Positions 22,031-32,627 of a stretch of 64,000 bases of DNA are shown in pieces. The translations under genes and the position numbers were made by a program. Under the pieces are notes generated by a model that made no database searches, was not told the DNA's origin, and saw only the letters and a program-made list of their open reading frames with translations. Within the stretch, counting starts at the first letter, position 1. Each line of letters starts with the position of its first letter. Source of the stretch: Leptospira chreensis (lineage in GTDB: Bacteria > Spirochaetota > Leptospiria > Leptospirales > Leptospiraceae). The DNA lies in NCBI RefSeq assembly GCF_016919165.1, contig NZ_JAFFPS010000004.1:37728-101727 (forward strand), in the 5' to 3' direction.

Positions 22031-22639
22031 ATGTTTACTGGTCTTGTTGAAACTATCGGAAAAGTCGTCGAAATTAAACCCATTGATTCGGGGATCCAAT
22101 TTTCAGTGGAAACAGAATGGGAAAATCCTGATTTAAAACTGGGGGATTCCATCGCCATTAACGGTGCTTGTATGACGGTAACTGAGTTTTCTGAACTAGG
22201 GAATGTATTTAAGTTTTATGCTTCTTTTAAATCACTTGAACTTACCAACTTATCACGATTAGGTGAAGGGTTTGTTGTCAATTTGGAGAGGGCGATGGCT
22301 CTTGGGCAACGTTTCGGTGGCCATATGGTGCAAGGCCATGTGGATGGAATGGCTAAGGTCATTAGTCGAAAACAAATTGAAAAAGAAGTAGAGGAATTTT
22401 GGGTGGAGATCCCGGAAGAACTTCGTCGTTATTTTGTGAAAAAAGGTTCTGTCACCTTGGATGGGATTAGTTTGACAGTTGTGGATGTAAAGGATGGAAA
22501 TATCCAACTGATCTTAATTCCAGAAACCATGGAAAAAACAAATGCAGGTTCCTGGAAAAAAGACCAACGATTGAATGTAGAAGTGGATGTTCTGGCTAAA
22601 TACATTGAAAACTATTTAAGCCAAAGATCTGGTTCTTAG
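22031..22639 (+). CDS. ribE: Riboflavin synthase alpha chain
   Basis: A 202-residue riboflavin synthase. The two homologous lumazine-binding barrels are visible: MFTGLVETIGKV with INGACMTV in the first and GHMVQGHVDGMAKV with LDGISLTV in the second. It converts two 6,7-dimethyl-8-ribityllumazine molecules into riboflavin. AAGGAGC precedes the ATG. Its last four bases overlap the convergent STAS gene. Confidence 0.95.
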   Translation: MFTGLVETIGKVVEIKPIDSGIQFSVETEWENPDLKLGDSIAINGACMTVTEFSELGNVFKFYASFKSLELTNLSRLGEGFVVNLERAMALGQRFGGHMVQGHVDGMAKVISRKQIEKEVEEFWVEIPEELRRYFVKKGSVTLDGISLTVVDVKDGNIQLILIPETMEKTNAGSWKKDQRLNVEVDVLAKYIENYLSQRSGS

Positions 22640-23034
22640 TTTCTTTTTAATAGATCGTCGATATCCGAATCGTTGTCGTCGGCTACATATTTTGTTTGGA
22701 AATCTGCGGCATTCATGATTTCAAAAAACATATCTAATTTTGCTAATTTGAATACGTTCTGAATCATCGGTTTCATTCCGACGAGAATGAGTTTTCCTTT
22801 TTTATTTTTTAGAGAGTTGAGGCTTTTGATAAGAGAACCGATTCCGGAAGAATCGATATAATCAAGGCGGCTCATATCAATGGAAACAACACTTGGGTTT
22901 GGTTCTATCAGCTTCGCAAAGATAGATTCAAATTCTTCTGTGGACTCAATGTCAAATTTACCTGCAATTTCAATGGTTTTGATCTTTCCTGTTGTGTTCA
23001 GTTTCAGTTCCACATGGCCTCCGATCCGGAACAT
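22636..23034 (-). CDS. STAS-domain anti-sigma factor antagonist
   Basis: A protein of up to 132 residues with a single STAS domain. IDMSRLDYIDSSGIGSLI carries the serine (Ser62/63) that partner kinases phosphorylate in this family. Such proteins release sigma factors or other targets when dephosphorylated by PP2C phosphatases; one such phosphatase lies at 40363, but a link is only a guess. Start is uncertain: ATG 23034 has no ribosome-binding site, while GTG at 23013 (Val8) has GGAGG four bases before it. Confidence 0.85.
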   Translation of the reverse strand: MFRIGGHVELKLNTTGKIKTIEIAGKFDIESTEEFESIFAKLIEPNPSVVSIDMSRLDYIDSSGIGSLIKSLNSLKNKKGKLILVGMKPMIQNVFKLAKLDMFFEIMNAADFQTKYVADDNDSDIDDLLKRN

Positions 23035-23131
23035 TTAGACAAAAGAAAGGGGAAAAATCAATGACTTTCTTTGGGAATCTTCTTTAATTCGGAACGGCTT
23101 TCAGAGTTTTAGTATATAGAGGCCTTTCCCC

Positions 23132-24340
23132 ATGATACGTCCGATCGAAGAAGCAATCGAAGAAATCCGCCAAGGCAAAATGATCATTCTCGTCGACTCC
23201 GAAGACAGAGAAAACGAAGGTGATTTGGTTTGCGCCTCAGAGTTTGCGGATAAAGACAAAATTAACTTTATGGCAACCCACGGACGAGGACTCATCTGCG
23301 TTCCTATGGAGAGGGAAAGGTTACAAAACTTAGGTCTCGGGAAGATGGTGGATGACTTAACTCTCGGTGACAAACACGGAACTGCCTTTACCGTATCTGT
23401 GGACGCCAAACATGGAACTTCTACGGGAATCTCCGCGCATGACAGGGCTAAGACTGTCGAAGTTCTCCTCGATCCCAAAACCAAATCCGAAGATTTAGTG
23501 CGCCCAGGTCATTTGTTCCCACTCCAAGCGGTGACGGGCGGGGTATTAAGAAGGGCAGGGCATACGGAAGCAGCTGTCGACTTATCCAAATTAGCGGGTC
23601 TTTACCCCAGCGGTGTGATTTGTGAAATTATGAATGATGACGGGTCTATGGCTCGGATTCCTGATTTGGAAAAATTTGCAAAAACCCACGGACTCAATAT
23701 TTATACGATCGAAGATTTAATTCGCTACAGAAGACACAAAGAAAAGTTAATCCATCTAGAAGTGGAGGCGAATCTTCCGACGGAGTTTGGAGATTTTAAA
23801 ATCAAAGCCTACTCCACACAGATCGATGACAAAATCCATATGGCACTGGTTAAAGGGGAAATTGATCCCAAAAAACCAGTACTCGTGCGAGTGCATAGCG
23901 AATGTTTGACTGGTGATATTTTCTCTTCCCAACGTTGTGATTGTGGGCCTCAACTCCACAATGCCCTTCGTATGATCGAAAAAGAAGGGAATGGTGTACT
24001 ACTTTATATGCGCCAAGAAGGTCGTGGGATCGGTATCATCAACAAACTCAAAGCCTATTCTTTGCAAGAGGGTGGGCTCGATACAGTGGAAGCCAATGAG
24101 AAATTGGGTTTCGCTCCCGACTTACGGGAATACGGAATCGGGGCTCAGATTTTACGGGATATTGGGGTGAAACAAATGAAACTCATCACGAATAACCCTC
24201 GTAAGATTGTGGGACTCGAAGGTTACAATCTGCACGTAACAGAAAGAGTTCCGATTGAGATCGATCCTATCGAAGAAAACTCTCGGTATTTACAAACTAA
24301 AAAAACAAAACTCGGGCATCTTTTGAATTTGCACGGTTAA
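23132..24340 (+). CDS. ribBA: Bifunctional DHBP synthase / GTP cyclohydrolase II
   Basis: A 402-residue fusion covering the two entry reactions of riboflavin synthesis. The N-terminal half is 3,4-dihydroxy-2-butanone-4-phosphate synthase ([12 protein letters not shown] acidic loop, [10 protein letters not shown]). The C-terminal half is GTP cyclohydrolase II with the zinc cysteines in [17 protein letters not shown] and [14 protein letters not shown] precedes the ATG. No FMN riboswitch pattern was seen upstream. With ribD and ribE nearby, only lumazine synthase (ribH) is missing from the local set. Confidence 0.96.
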   Translation: MIRPIEEAIEEIRQGKMIILVDSEDRENEGDLVCASEFADKDKINFMATHGRGLICVPMERERLQNLGLGKMVDDLTLGDKHGTAFTVSVDAKHGTSTGISAHDRAKTVEVLLDPKTKSEDLVRPGHLFPLQAVTGGVLRRAGHTEAAVDLSKLAGLYPSGVICEIMNDDGSMARIPDLEKFAKTHGLNIYTIEDLIRYRRHKEKLIHLEVEANLPTEFGDFKIKAYSTQIDDKIHMALVKGEIDPKKPVLVRVHSECLTGDIFSSQRCDCGPQLHNALRMIEKEGNGVLLYMRQEGRGIGIINKLKAYSLQEGGLDTVEANEKLGFAPDLREYGIGAQILRDIGVKQMKLITNNPRKIVGLEGYNLHVTERVPIEIDPIEENSRYLQTKKTKLGHLLNLHG

Positions 24341-24351
24341 CCGAAAGGAAA

Positions 24352-24380
24352 TGTCTCTTCGCAGAGAATGGGAAGAGACA
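24352..24380. repeat. Stem-loop after ribBA
   Basis: Perfect 9-bp inverted repeat TGTCTCTTC / GAAGAGACA with an 11-base loop, 11 bases after the ribBA stop. There is no T-tract on either strand, so it is not a classical terminator; it may stabilise mRNA 3' ends or act with Rho. Confidence 0.6.
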
Positions 24381-24450
24381 ACCGGTATTTATCTAAACCT
24401 GTCTGAAACAGATTTCATAAAAGCGATCAGGCAGAAGAATCTATGATTGC

Positions 24451-25098
24451 TTACGGTGATAGTCTAGACCTTTCCCATTCTTTTTCTTTTCTTTCAAATT
24501 GAATCCGGTCGTGGAGTCTTCCGACCCTTCCTTGCCAAAACTCGATTTTGGTAGGGAATACGGAATACCCTCCCCAGTTTTCTGGCATAGGAACCACTTT
24601 CCCTTCCCATTCTTTCGTCAGTGAGGCAAATTTTTTATCCAAAAACTCTCTGGAAGGCACCACCGAACTTTGGTTTGATGTAAGGGCTCCAATTTGAGAT
24701 TCTCTCGGTCTGACTGCAAAATAACTTTCCGATTCTTCCTTGGCAATGGGACGAGCCAGTCCTTCGATCCGAATTTGTCTTTCGAGTTTCGGCCAAAAGA
24801 AATTCAGCGCTACCTTGTTGTTCTCGGCAATGTCTTTACCTTTGTCCGAATCGTAATTGGTAAAGAATTGGAATTCTTCTCGAATGAGGCCTTTGAGTAA
24901 AACGATCCTTGCTGAGGGTTGGCCCGATTTGTTTACCGTGGCCAAACACATTGCATTCGGTTCTTGTTCTCCTTCCTCTTTCGCTTCTGAAAACCAAACT
25001 TGGAATAGTTCTAACGGATTGGAGCCAGCGCTCTCTTCCGAGAGAACCGAGCGTGTGTAAAGCCTTCGCATATTTTGTAAATCATTCGATGGTTCCAT
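24451..25098 (-). CDS. pdxH: Pyridoxamine 5'-phosphate oxidase
   Basis: A 215-residue FMN enzyme making pyridoxal 5'-phosphate. Family blocks include NAMCLATVNKSGQPSARIVLLKG, FFTNYDSDKGKDI, IRIEGLARPI, the middle VRPRESQIGALTSNQS and the C-terminal FWQGRVGRLHDRI. The frame is open from 25146, but ATG 25098 gives the usual size and has GGGAGGG about 11 bases upstream. The start lies inside the end of the prepilin peptidase gene, with a 17-base overlap. Confidence 0.93.
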   Translation of the reverse strand: MEPSNDLQNMRRLYTRSVLSEESAGSNPLELFQVWFSEAKEEGEQEPNAMCLATVNKSGQPSARIVLLKGLIREEFQFFTNYDSDKGKDIAENNKVALNFFWPKLERQIRIEGLARPIAKEESESYFAVRPRESQIGALTSNQSSVVPSREFLDKKFASLTKEWEGKVVPMPENWGGYSVFPTKIEFWQGRVGRLHDRIQFERKEKEWERSRLSP

Positions 25099-25930
25099 AT
25101 ATGGAGAATCCCTCCCAATTGTAGTAGTGGACGAGTAGTTTGGCAAAGTAAGTCAAAAATAAACCCAGCGAAAAGTACAATCCCATGGGAACTTTTTTTC
25201 CCTTTAAGGATTCTCCTTTTTTACGAAGTAAAAAACTAAATCCCACCGCGAGTAGATAGGCAGAATTAAAATACAAAATCCAAAAAGGATTTCCGGCAAG
25301 GGCAGCAAACACAGGAGAAAATAAGACATCCCCAAGCCCAGTGCCCCCGCGAAACAAAAGGTAAATCAAAAGATAAAAAACAAAAAATCCTAAGTACACC
25401 CAAAGAGTTTCTAATGTAGGTAGTTCACCAAACAAAAGATAGTTGGACAAGAGTCCGAAACCAATGAGAAAGGGGAGGTTTTCATAATCCAGAGAAAATT
25501 TTGCCACATCCGTCATCATGGAAATGAGTAGATGGCCCAATAAAAAGAGAAGGACGATGGTTCCCGCGATGTCTTCCGAAACAAAGTAAACAAAGACTGC
25601 TACGATTCCGAGTAGTAATTCTGTGAGAGGATAGAGTTTCGGTAATGGAGTTTGGCACTGAAAACATTTACCCTTCGTCAAAAACCAACCTGCAATCGGT
25701 GTGAGATGGGTTTTTGTCACCAAATGCCCGCAAGACGGACAGTGGCTAGGTTTCGAAAAGATAACTTTCCAACGAAGGAATCCTAGGAACTCCTTTCTCT
25801 TTTTGCCATAACAATAGAGAAGAATTCGTTCCCCGAGGGTTGTATAAAAACTAGCGAGACTAGCTCCAAAGAAAAATAGAATTCCATAAGTCGACAGGGT
25901 CCAAAGAGATAACCAAATCGATTCTTCCAT
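25082..25930 (-). CDS. Prepilin peptidase (type IV, A24 family)
   Basis: A 282-residue polytopic membrane protease that cleaves and N-methylates type IV prepilins or pseudopilins. The cytoplasmic zinc loop CPSCGH...CFQC is present (about residues 64-92). The two catalytic aspartates are seen in MMTDVAKFSLDYE and GGTGLGDVLF. About seven helices follow. No pilin or secretion genes sit next to it, so its substrates are elsewhere. Confidence 0.9.
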   Translation of the reverse strand: MEESIWLSLWTLSTYGILFFFGASLASFYTTLGERILLYCYGKKRKEFLGFLRWKVIFSKPSHCPSCGHLVTKTHLTPIAGWFLTKGKCFQCQTPLPKLYPLTELLLGIVAVFVYFVSEDIAGTIVLLFLLGHLLISMMTDVAKFSLDYENLPFLIGFGLLSNYLLFGELPTLETLWVYLGFFVFYLLIYLLFRGGTGLGDVLFSPVFAALAGNPFWILYFNSAYLLAVGFSFLLRKKGESLKGKKVPMGLYFSLGLFLTYFAKLLVHYYNWEGFSIYGTIE

Positions 25931-25970
25931 AAAATTCTATTTTACCTTCATTTTCATCTGAATGCGGAGT

Positions 25971-27068
25971 TCAAGATTCCTTCGAAAGTTCTTGTAAGGC
26001 CTTCATTCCTCGTTTCAAAGTGTCCCATTCGGTGGCAAAGGAAAGCCTTACAAAATTCTTTTTATCGCAGAAGATAAATCCAGGAACAAGGATTAGATCT
26101 TTTTTTACAGCCCTTTGGATGAACTCTTCATCGGTTACCGGAACTTGGAAAAAGGAATAAAAAGCACCCCCTGATTTTTGGATGGGGTAGAAGTCCTTCA
26201 AAGATTCGTAAACAAAGTCCCGTTTTTCTTTATAGTCCTGGATGTAGGCACTCATATCTGTTTTTAAAGCTTCGATTCCAGCCCATTGCGTGATGGAAGG
26301 AGCGCAGACTACGGTATACTGCTGTAAGGTGGTGAGGGCTTTGATGACCTTGTCTTCGGCAAGGATGGTGGCAAGCCGAAGCCCTGTCATATTGTAGGTT
26401 TTGGAAAAACCCGTGAGTGTGATGGTTTTTTCATACTCGGAGCCAATCGAGAAAAACTGTTTATCATAATCAAAGAGTTCGTAAATTTCATCGCTGATAA
26501 GATAGGCCCCAGTGTTTTCTGCTAAATTGGCAAGAGCGGTGAGTTGTTCTTTGGATAAAACCTTTCCCGTAGGATTGGAAGGATTCGAAAAAATGATGAG
26601 TTTGAATTTTCTAGATTTTAATGATTCTAAATCTTCTGGTTTAAAACTTTCCTCTAGAGGAACCACTTTTCCGCCATAGAACTTTAACATAGCGGGATAC
26701 ATTAAAAAGTAAGGAGAGACCACCAAACATTCATCACCTTCATTGACGAGGGCATTGAATAATAAAAAAAGTGCCGAAGAGATTCCCGATGTGACAAGGA
26801 TTCTATCTTCATGAGCATAGGAGATTTGGTTCTGGGTTCGGTATTTTTCTGCCATGGCAGATTTTAGCTCAGGAATCCCACCGGTAAGGGTGTAAGAAGT
26901 TTTACCGTCTTGTGCCGCTTTTGTTAAGACCTCGATGATGTTAGGTGGGCAAGGAAAGTGAGGTTGTCCGATACTCAAATTGATCGGGTTTTGGATACTC
27001 CGTGCCAGCTCAAAGGCCTTGCGGATGGGGGAGGAGTCAATCCCATACATTCTATTTGCGAAATCCAT
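25971..27068 (-). CDS. Class I/II pyridoxal-phosphate aminotransferase
   Basis: About 365 residues of the fold-type I aminotransferase family. Seen motifs: INLSIGQPHFPCP, YTLTGGIPELKSAM, FSNPSNPTG (pyridine-ring Asn), YLISDEIYELFDY, the PLP lysine in LTGFSKTYNMTGLR, and C-terminal VRLSFATEWDT (substrate-carboxylate Arg). It resembles aspartate/tyrosine-type aminotransferases, but the substrate is unclear. The frame is open to 27254; ATG 27068 is chosen because the family begins around here, although no strong ribosome-binding site is visible. Confidence 0.85.
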   Translation of the reverse strand: MDFANRMYGIDSSPIRKAFELARSIQNPINLSIGQPHFPCPPNIIEVLTKAAQDGKTSYTLTGGIPELKSAMAEKYRTQNQISYAHEDRILVTSGISSALFLLFNALVNEGDECLVVSPYFLMYPAMLKFYGGKVVPLEESFKPEDLESLKSRKFKLIIFSNPSNPTGKVLSKEQLTALANLAENTGAYLISDEIYELFDYDKQFFSIGSEYEKTITLTGFSKTYNMTGLRLATILAEDKVIKALTTLQQYTVVCAPSITQWAGIEALKTDMSAYIQDYKEKRDFVYESLKDFYPIQKSGGAFYSFFQVPVTDEEFIQRAVKKDLILVPGFIFCDKKNFVRLSFATEWDTLKRGMKALQELSKES

Positions 27069-27128
27069 GGAATCATCATGGTTTTTGGCGGAGGTACCGG
27101 TCAATAGAATTTGGTTTACACCTAGGAA

Positions 27129-30100
27129 ATGGGTAGAAATCTGAAGGATATGGAATTTGTAACCATTGCCGATGTGAAAGTGCCGGTTCTCCCGCACTCC
27201 AATATGTTTCCTATTTTTCCTTCTAGCCTCGTCGAAACCGACTCGGTAAAACAAACCTTACAAAAAATCCTCTACCCCATGCTTGAAGGAATTCCTGTCC
27301 TTCTTGTGGGAGATGCGGGTGTCGGAAAAAACGCTCTTATCTATTATATCAACTCTCTTCGCAAACAACCCACCCTTCGGTTCAGTTTCAATGAAGACAC
27401 TCTCCCGGAAGACCTAATTGGATCCTACCGGATTCTCTTAGATGGGAAAGGATTTACTTGGTCGAATGGACCTCTTACCAATGCTCTTTCCGAAGGACTT
27501 AGTTTTGTTGCCGATGAAATGAACCTCTGTGCACCAAACATCATCAAACGATTTTCCTCGGTTTATGAATCCACCTACTTGGATCTTTTGGAAGGAAGTG
27601 GAGAGAGGGTGAATGGAAAACCAGGGTTTTGGTTTATTGGAACGCAGAACCCAAGCGAAGGGTTTGAAGGTAGAAAACCTCTCCCTTTTGATATCACCAA
27701 ACACTTTGCAGTTGTTTATGTAGATCCTTACTCACCGGAGGAGATGTTTTATATTCTAAAAAAACTCTATCCCCTGCTTGGGGAAGATGTTTTGAAACAA
27801 ATCATTCGGATCAGTTTGGAATCAGAAGCTCGGATCAAATCGGGTGAGATTGGAAAGGGGGATTTAGAAAAATACCACTTCAATTTAAGAACCCTACAAA
27901 AGTATTGCAATCGTTTGGTTTTATTTGGTGCCAAAGACAAAGCGGTTGCGGCAAGAGAGGCTCTCTATTTATTCGAAGAACCCTTCCGCAAAAAAGAAGA
28001 CAAAGCCAAACAAAGAGAACTCATTGAGTCTGAGTTTGGTGGGGGAATTAAAGTAGTTCCGACCAAAGGTTATGTCCAAGGTTCTACCATTTTCTGGAAC
28101 GACAAAGAAATCAAAACTTGGGATGAGAAAAAAACCATCTCTCTTCTTTCCACTTATCCTACACCAGAACCAGTACTACATTTTTTAGACCAAGTATTCA
28201 CGGCCATCCAGGCCAAAGAAAACATTCTGATTGAATACCGAGAAGACCAAGACCCTCAAGAATTTTTACCTCTCTTTACGGAACTGACTGGAATTGAACT
28301 CGAGTCTGTGATGTTATCCAAAGGAATGCATACTTCTGATGTCGTGGGTGCTTTGAAGCCAACAGAAGAAGGAAATATAGAAAGTGTGACTTGGGTGGAC
28401 GGGCCCCTAACACGTTCGATTCGAAAAGGTCATATCATTTTGATCTCAGGACTCGAATCCGCCGGTGCGGAACTTGTCGAAAAAATGAATATGTTAACGG
28501 ATGATGCAAGGTCTCTCACTCTACCTCCCGAGTCGGGTGAGTATCTTCCGATCCAACTGACAGAAAAATCCATTGTGTTTGGAATGAAGTCGTTTCGTGC
28601 TTCTAAGTCGGTAACAACCATCTCTCGTGCTTTCCGAAACCGTTTCACACCAATTCTTTTTCCAGAACTAGAAGATGTGAAAGTGTTAGAAGAGATTTTA
28701 GAATTTTATCTTCCGGAAGGTGTGCTTCCTCGAAGCCTCGCTCGCTTCCACCTGAAAGCAAAAGAACTGGCGGAAAAACGTACCATTGGATCGGCAAACC
28801 TGATGCCGTACCGATTTGGAATTTCCAATCTTCTCAAATGGAAAAATCATATCTATCGCTATAACCAAACGGACGTTAAAAATATTGCCATTCGCGGGGG
28901 AAAGATCTATTACACCAACCAAATTGCGGATCCGAAAGAACGAAAGGAACTCGAAAGGCTCCTCGAAGGGTTTCTATCTGGTGTGGAAGTCGTCTCAACA
29001 CTCTTCGAGGAAATCGAAGAGAAAAAAAAAACGTTTACCGTTGAATCAGGACTAAATCGTAAAAATTGGTGGGATCCCGAACTCCACCAGCGCGACCCCC
29101 TAACAGGTGTTGCTAAAAAACTCAATTCTGGTGTGGAAACCAAACGCGGAATTGAGATCAATACTCCCGAAACGGGAGGAAGCACCAAAGAAGGACCGGA
29201 TGCTTGGTATGGACAAGACACCCAAGGTAACCAAGGCCAAGGCGAACCGCAAGGGGGCGGGGGTGCTTGGGGTTACCGAACCGAAGAACTCTACAAACAA
29301 TTCTTAAAAAAACGCAGGCTGCTTTGGGACTATTCCATTATGGTTGGTCTCGAAGAATTTAAGTCGGTATTCGGAAAGGAATTGGAAGAGGTCGAACTCA
29401 ATTTAGAACAACTCTTTGATCCAGAAATTGACATCCACCGGATGTATAAAAACGAAGGGTCAAGAGTGGATGCAAGGAAATACATTTCCTACAAAAGTGG
29501 AAGGGGAGATACAAAAATCTTCGATAAAACCACAATCGAAAAGAATGATGAAAAACTAAAAGGTGTGGAAGTGACCTTCCTTGTGTCAAAATGCCGAAGG
29601 ATCTTTAACTTCGAGTATTCGATTGCCATGCTTTCCGCACTTCTTGTGAGTTTGCATATCTTAAACGAACATGATATCAAAACAAGTGTTCATACTTTTT
29701 GTGATATCAAAAACTCAAAAGACACAGTGGACATTTACAACCTAAAGTCCGCGGAAGAAGACTATACTGCGGAAAAAGAAGAAGAAGTATTTAGTGCTCT
29801 CTGTAAAAATTGGCATGGGGACAGTATTCCGGAATACCAAGTTCTTTCGAATTCAGAACGGTATTTTTCCCCTGATGCCCAGACCAAGATCATTGTGATC
29901 CTTTCCGACTTCCGAGGACAAAGAGCCAAGACCTATATTGAAGACGAACTGGCATCTTTTGACACAAGAAAACTGAAAGAAGCTGTACTGAAAAACCAGG
30001 ACAAAAATTATGTATTTTTAGGGGTGGGACTTGGGTCTCGCTACATTGCGGAACATGTGTTCCATGACTCCCTACAGATTACGGCCGATAACTTTTACTC

Positions 30101-30164
30101 GATGCCGAATTTGATTGGAGCAGAAATCGCAAGACTGGTGCAAACCCACCATTCCCTTCGTTAG
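27129..30164 (+). CDS. Midasin-like protein: AAA+ ATPase, degenerate second AAA-like region, C-terminal VWA-like domain
   Basis: A 1011-residue cytoplasmic protein. The first AAA+ domain has Walker A GDAGVGKN (61-68; Asn where Ser/Thr is usual), Walker B SFVADE (125-130) and sensor-1 GTQNPS (171-176), as in dynein/midasin/MoxR-type ATPases. A second region (about 345-560: [32 protein letters not shown]) has the same layout but no Walker A. After a Gly/Gln-rich linker (about 690-715) comes a VWA-like C-terminus (about 810-1011: [31 protein letters not shown]) without a DxSxS metal site. MoxR-VWA systems remodel or metallate partner proteins; here the parts are fused. ATG 27129 has TAGGAA next to it; ATG 27150 is an alternative. 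Confidence 0.75.
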   Translation: MGRNLKDMEFVTIADVKVPVLPHSNMFPIFPSSLVETDSVKQTLQKILYPMLEGIPVLLVGDAGVGKNALIYYINSLRKQPTLRFSFNEDTLPEDLIGSYRILLDGKGFTWSNGPLTNALSEGLSFVADEMNLCAPNIIKRFSSVYESTYLDLLEGSGERVNGKPGFWFIGTQNPSEGFEGRKPLPFDITKHFAVVYVDPYSPEEMFYILKKLYPLLGEDVLKQIIRISLESEARIKSGEIGKGDLEKYHFNLRTLQKYCNRLVLFGAKDKAVAAREALYLFEEPFRKKEDKAKQRELIESEFGGGIKVVPTKGYVQGSTIFWNDKEIKTWDEKKTISLLSTYPTPEPVLHFLDQVFTAIQAKENILIEYREDQDPQEFLPLFTELTGIELESVMLSKGMHTSDVVGALKPTEEGNIESVTWVDGPLTRSIRKGHIILISGLESAGAELVEKMNMLTDDARSLTLPPESGEYLPIQLTEKSIVFGMKSFRASKSVTTISRAFRNRFTPILFPELEDVKVLEEILEFYLPEGVLPRSLARFHLKAKELAEKRTIGSANLMPYRFGISNLLKWKNHIYRYNQTDVKNIAIRGGKIYYTNQIADPKERKELERLLEGFLSGVEVVSTLFEEIEEKKKTFTVESGLNRKNWWDPELHQRDPLTGVAKKLNSGVETKRGIEINTPETGGSTKEGPDAWYGQDTQGNQGQGEPQGGGGAWGYRTEELYKQFLKKRRLLWDYSIMVGLEEFKSVFGKELEEVELNLEQLFDPEIDIHRMYKNEGSRVDARKYISYKSGRGDTKIFDKTTIEKNDEKLKGVEVTFLVSKCRRIFNFEYSIAMLSALLVSLHILNEHDIKTSVHTFCDIKNSKDTVDIYNLKSAEEDYTAEKEEEVFSALCKNWHGDSIPEYQVLSNSERYFSPDAQTKIIVILSDFRGQRAKTYIEDELASFDTRKLKEAVLKNQDKNYVFLGVGLGSRYIAEHVFHDSLQITADNFYSMPNLIGAEIARLVQTHHSLR

Positions 30165-30172
30165 TAATCACT

Positions 30173-30661
30173 ATGGGCAAAACCAAAAAAGACGACAAAC
30201 CACGCGGAACCGATCCTTTAATCAATAAAAAGGCAAAGTTCAATTTCGAACTTTTAGATTCGTTCGAGGCTGGTGTTGTACTCACAGGTTCTGAGGTGAA
30301 ATCTCTGCGTGAAAAGAAGGGAAACCTGACCGACTGTTTTGCCAAAGTCAGAAATGGAGAAGTTTTTTTAGAAAACTTTCAGATCCCTCCTTACAAAGAC
30401 GGAGGTTATGCGAACCATCCAGAAATTCGGCCTCGCAAACTTCTCCTAAAGGCAAAAGAAATCGAAAAAATAGATAGATCCATTAAAGAGAAGGGCCTTG
30501 TACTCATTGCCACTCGCTGCTTCTTTAAAAACAACCGTTTGGTGAAGATAGATGTCGCTCTTGCCAAACCAAAAAAACTTTACGACAAACGTGACGACAT
30601 TCAAAAAAAGGAAGCCAAAATCGATATGGAAAGAGCCATGAAGGAACACCTACGCAAATGA
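30173..30661 (+). CDS. smpB: SsrA-binding protein SmpB
   Basis: A 162-residue partner of tmRNA in rescue of stalled ribosomes. Typical blocks are [33 protein letters not shown], a variant of PLLMKKxEI as [12 protein letters not shown], and a basic C-terminal helix [15 protein letters not shown]. No tmRNA gene was seen in the window. It overlaps der by four bases (ATGA). Confidence 0.96.
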   Translation: MGKTKKDDKPRGTDPLINKKAKFNFELLDSFEAGVVLTGSEVKSLREKKGNLTDCFAKVRNGEVFLENFQIPPYKDGGYANHPEIRPRKLLLKAKEIEKIDRSIKEKGLVLIATRCFFKNNRLVKIDVALAKPKKLYDKRDDIQKKEAKIDMERAMKEHLRK

Positions 30662-32010
30662 AAGGACTTCCAGTGGTCACCATTGTTGGCCGACAAAATG
30701 TGGGTAAGTCCACTCTATTCAACGCCATCCTCCGAGCACAAAGTGCCATCACAGAAAATACAGCCGGTGTGACAAGGGACGTATTACAAAAGACAGTGGA
30801 ACGATCGGAATTCAAAATTCCGTTCACTTTGTCCGACACTCCCGGTCTTGATATTGAAAACATTGACGAAATCTCAGGGGAGATCATTGAGATTGCCTTT
30901 GAACATTTACGAAATTCGGATCTCATCTTACATGTGATCGATCATAAAGATTTACGAAAGTATGATCACAAGCTCATAGACCTTTTGAAAAAAGATGAGG
31001 TTCTGAAAAATAAATCAGTTCTCACTCTTATCAATAAGGTAGATACCGAACAAGATGAATATGATCTGGAGCCGTTTTACAAACTAGGACTGAACGAACT
31101 CCTTCCCATCTCGGCACTGGGTCGTCGTAATTTTGATTTACTCTATCAAAAGATTAATTTTTTTCTGCCCGACAAAATCAAAATGCCGGAAGATCCTTAT
31201 TGTAAAATTGCCATCATTGGAAAACCGAACTCGGGTAAGTCGTCACTCTTAAATACTTTCCTTGGATACAAAAGAGCTGTTGTGAGTGATGTGCCAGGAA
31301 CCACAAGGGATTCTGTTTCCGATCAGTTCTATTTCCAAAACCAAAAATTAGAAATCATCGACACGGCCGGGATCCGAAGAAAATCCAAAACCGGAGAAAG
31401 TTTGGAATTCTATTCCTACAAACGCACCCTACATAGTTTGGGAGAGGCCGATGTTGTGGTTCTCCTCGTGGATGCGATGAAGGGCCTCGGAGAGTTTGAC
31501 AAAAAGATCTTTGGAGAAATCCAAGAACTCGGAAAACCCATGATTGTTGCGGTCAACAAATGGGATCTCGTTCCCGAAAAAGAATCCAATTCCTGGAAAC
31601 ACTACAAAGACCGAATGGAAGCCAAACTTTCGATTTTAAAGGAACGTCCTCTCCTTTCTCTCTCTGCCAAAGAGAAACTTAGGACCCACAAACTCCTGGA
31701 ATCGGTCGTCGCCCTCTATGAAAAGTCCCAAAAAAAGCTAACGACTCGTGCCTTAAATGACTGGTTAAGCAAGTGGGGGGGCAAAAATAAGGTGCAGAAG
31801 GCATCGAATCGACCTCCGAAAGTGTATTACGCCACTCAGGTCTCCCAGATTCCTTTTAAAATACTGTTCTTCGTGAATGATACGAAACTCTTTCCGTCAA
31901 ATATTTTGAGTTTTTACCGAAAGAGTATAGTAGCAGAGTTTGGGCTTGATGGCCTTTCCGTCGAGATCGAGCTCCGCAACAGAAACGAGGGTAAGGAGGG
32001 CAAGGAATGA
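30658..32010 (+). CDS. der: GTPase Der (EngA)
   Basis: A 450-residue ribosome-assembly GTPase with two tandem G domains. G1 motifs are [10 protein letters not shown] (about residue 11) and [10 protein letters not shown] (about 187); switch regions DTPGLD and [10 protein letters not shown]; base-specificity motifs NKVD and NKWD. The C-terminal KH-like domain is present. It overlaps smpB and plsY by four bases each, showing a translationally coupled run. Confidence 0.96.
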   Translation: MKGLPVVTIVGRQNVGKSTLFNAILRAQSAITENTAGVTRDVLQKTVERSEFKIPFTLSDTPGLDIENIDEISGEIIEIAFEHLRNSDLILHVIDHKDLRKYDHKLIDLLKKDEVLKNKSVLTLINKVDTEQDEYDLEPFYKLGLNELLPISALGRRNFDLLYQKINFFLPDKIKMPEDPYCKIAIIGKPNSGKSSLLNTFLGYKRAVVSDVPGTTRDSVSDQFYFQNQKLEIIDTAGIRRKSKTGESLEFYSYKRTLHSLGEADVVVLLVDAMKGLGEFDKKIFGEIQELGKPMIVAVNKWDLVPEKESNSWKHYKDRMEAKLSILKERPLLSLSAKEKLRTHKLLESVVALYEKSQKKLTTRALNDWLSKWGGKNKVQKASNRPPKVYYATQVSQIPFKILFFVNDTKLFPSNILSFYRKSIVAEFGLDGLSVEIELRNRNEGKEGKE

Positions 32011-32627
32011 TACTTGCCGCAGTCCTATTGAGCTACCTTTTGGGTGGCATTCCGGTTGGGTATCTCCTGGCCAGACAAGTGCGGGGGATAGACATCCGCG
32101 AACACGGCAGCCGCAATATCGGAGCCACCAATGTAGGCCGAGTCATCGGTTGGAAGTATGGAATCATCGCACTCTTTTTGGATGCCCTGAAAGGTGCTAT
32201 CCCCGTTGTCCTTGCTTCCTATATTGAATCTCCCTATTCCCTCACCACCACAGAAATTCTCCTAGGTTCTGTTGCCATCCTCGGACATACATTCACTCCC
32301 TTTCTCCACTTCAAAGGAGGAAAAGGTGTGGCCACGGCTCTCGGTGTGTATATGACTCTTGTTCCTATCGTTACCGTTTGTGCGGTTGTCATATTTTTTG
32401 TTGTGTATAAGATCTCAGGCTTTGTCTCTCTTGGGTCCATCCTTGCGACACTTTCCATGCCCCTCTGGTATTTTGGAACGACCAAGTTCCTTCCCGATTT
32501 TGAATACCAACCAATCATCTTTTTTGTGTTAGTTGCTACTTTTTTCCTCATTTCCTATTCACATAGAGAAAACATCAAACGTTTGGTGTTAGGCAAAGAA
32601 CTACGAGCAACACAAAATGCAAACTGA
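32007..32627 (+). CDS. plsY: Acyl-phosphate glycerol-3-phosphate acyltransferase
   Basis: A 206-residue integral membrane acyltransferase making lysophosphatidic acid, the first step of phospholipid synthesis. Conserved motifs EHGSRNIGATNVGR, GHTFTPFLHFKGGKGVAT and C-terminal SYSHRENIKRL match PlsY. About five to seven helices. It overlaps der by 4 bases and the following gene by 11. Confidence 0.95.
   Translation: MILAAVLLSYLLGGIPVGYLLARQVRGIDIREHGSRNIGATNVGRVIGWKYGIIALFLDALKGAIPVVLASYIESPYSLTTTEILLGSVAILGHTFTPFLHFKGGKGVATALGVYMTLVPIVTVCAVVIFFVVYKISGFVSLGSILATLSMPLWYFGTTKFLPDFEYQPIIFFVLVATFFLISYSHRENIKRLVLGKELRATQNAN

Noticed and set aside
23035..23131. FMN riboswitch before ribBA
   Set aside because: The spacer is under 100 bases and shows none of the conserved RFN-element segments.
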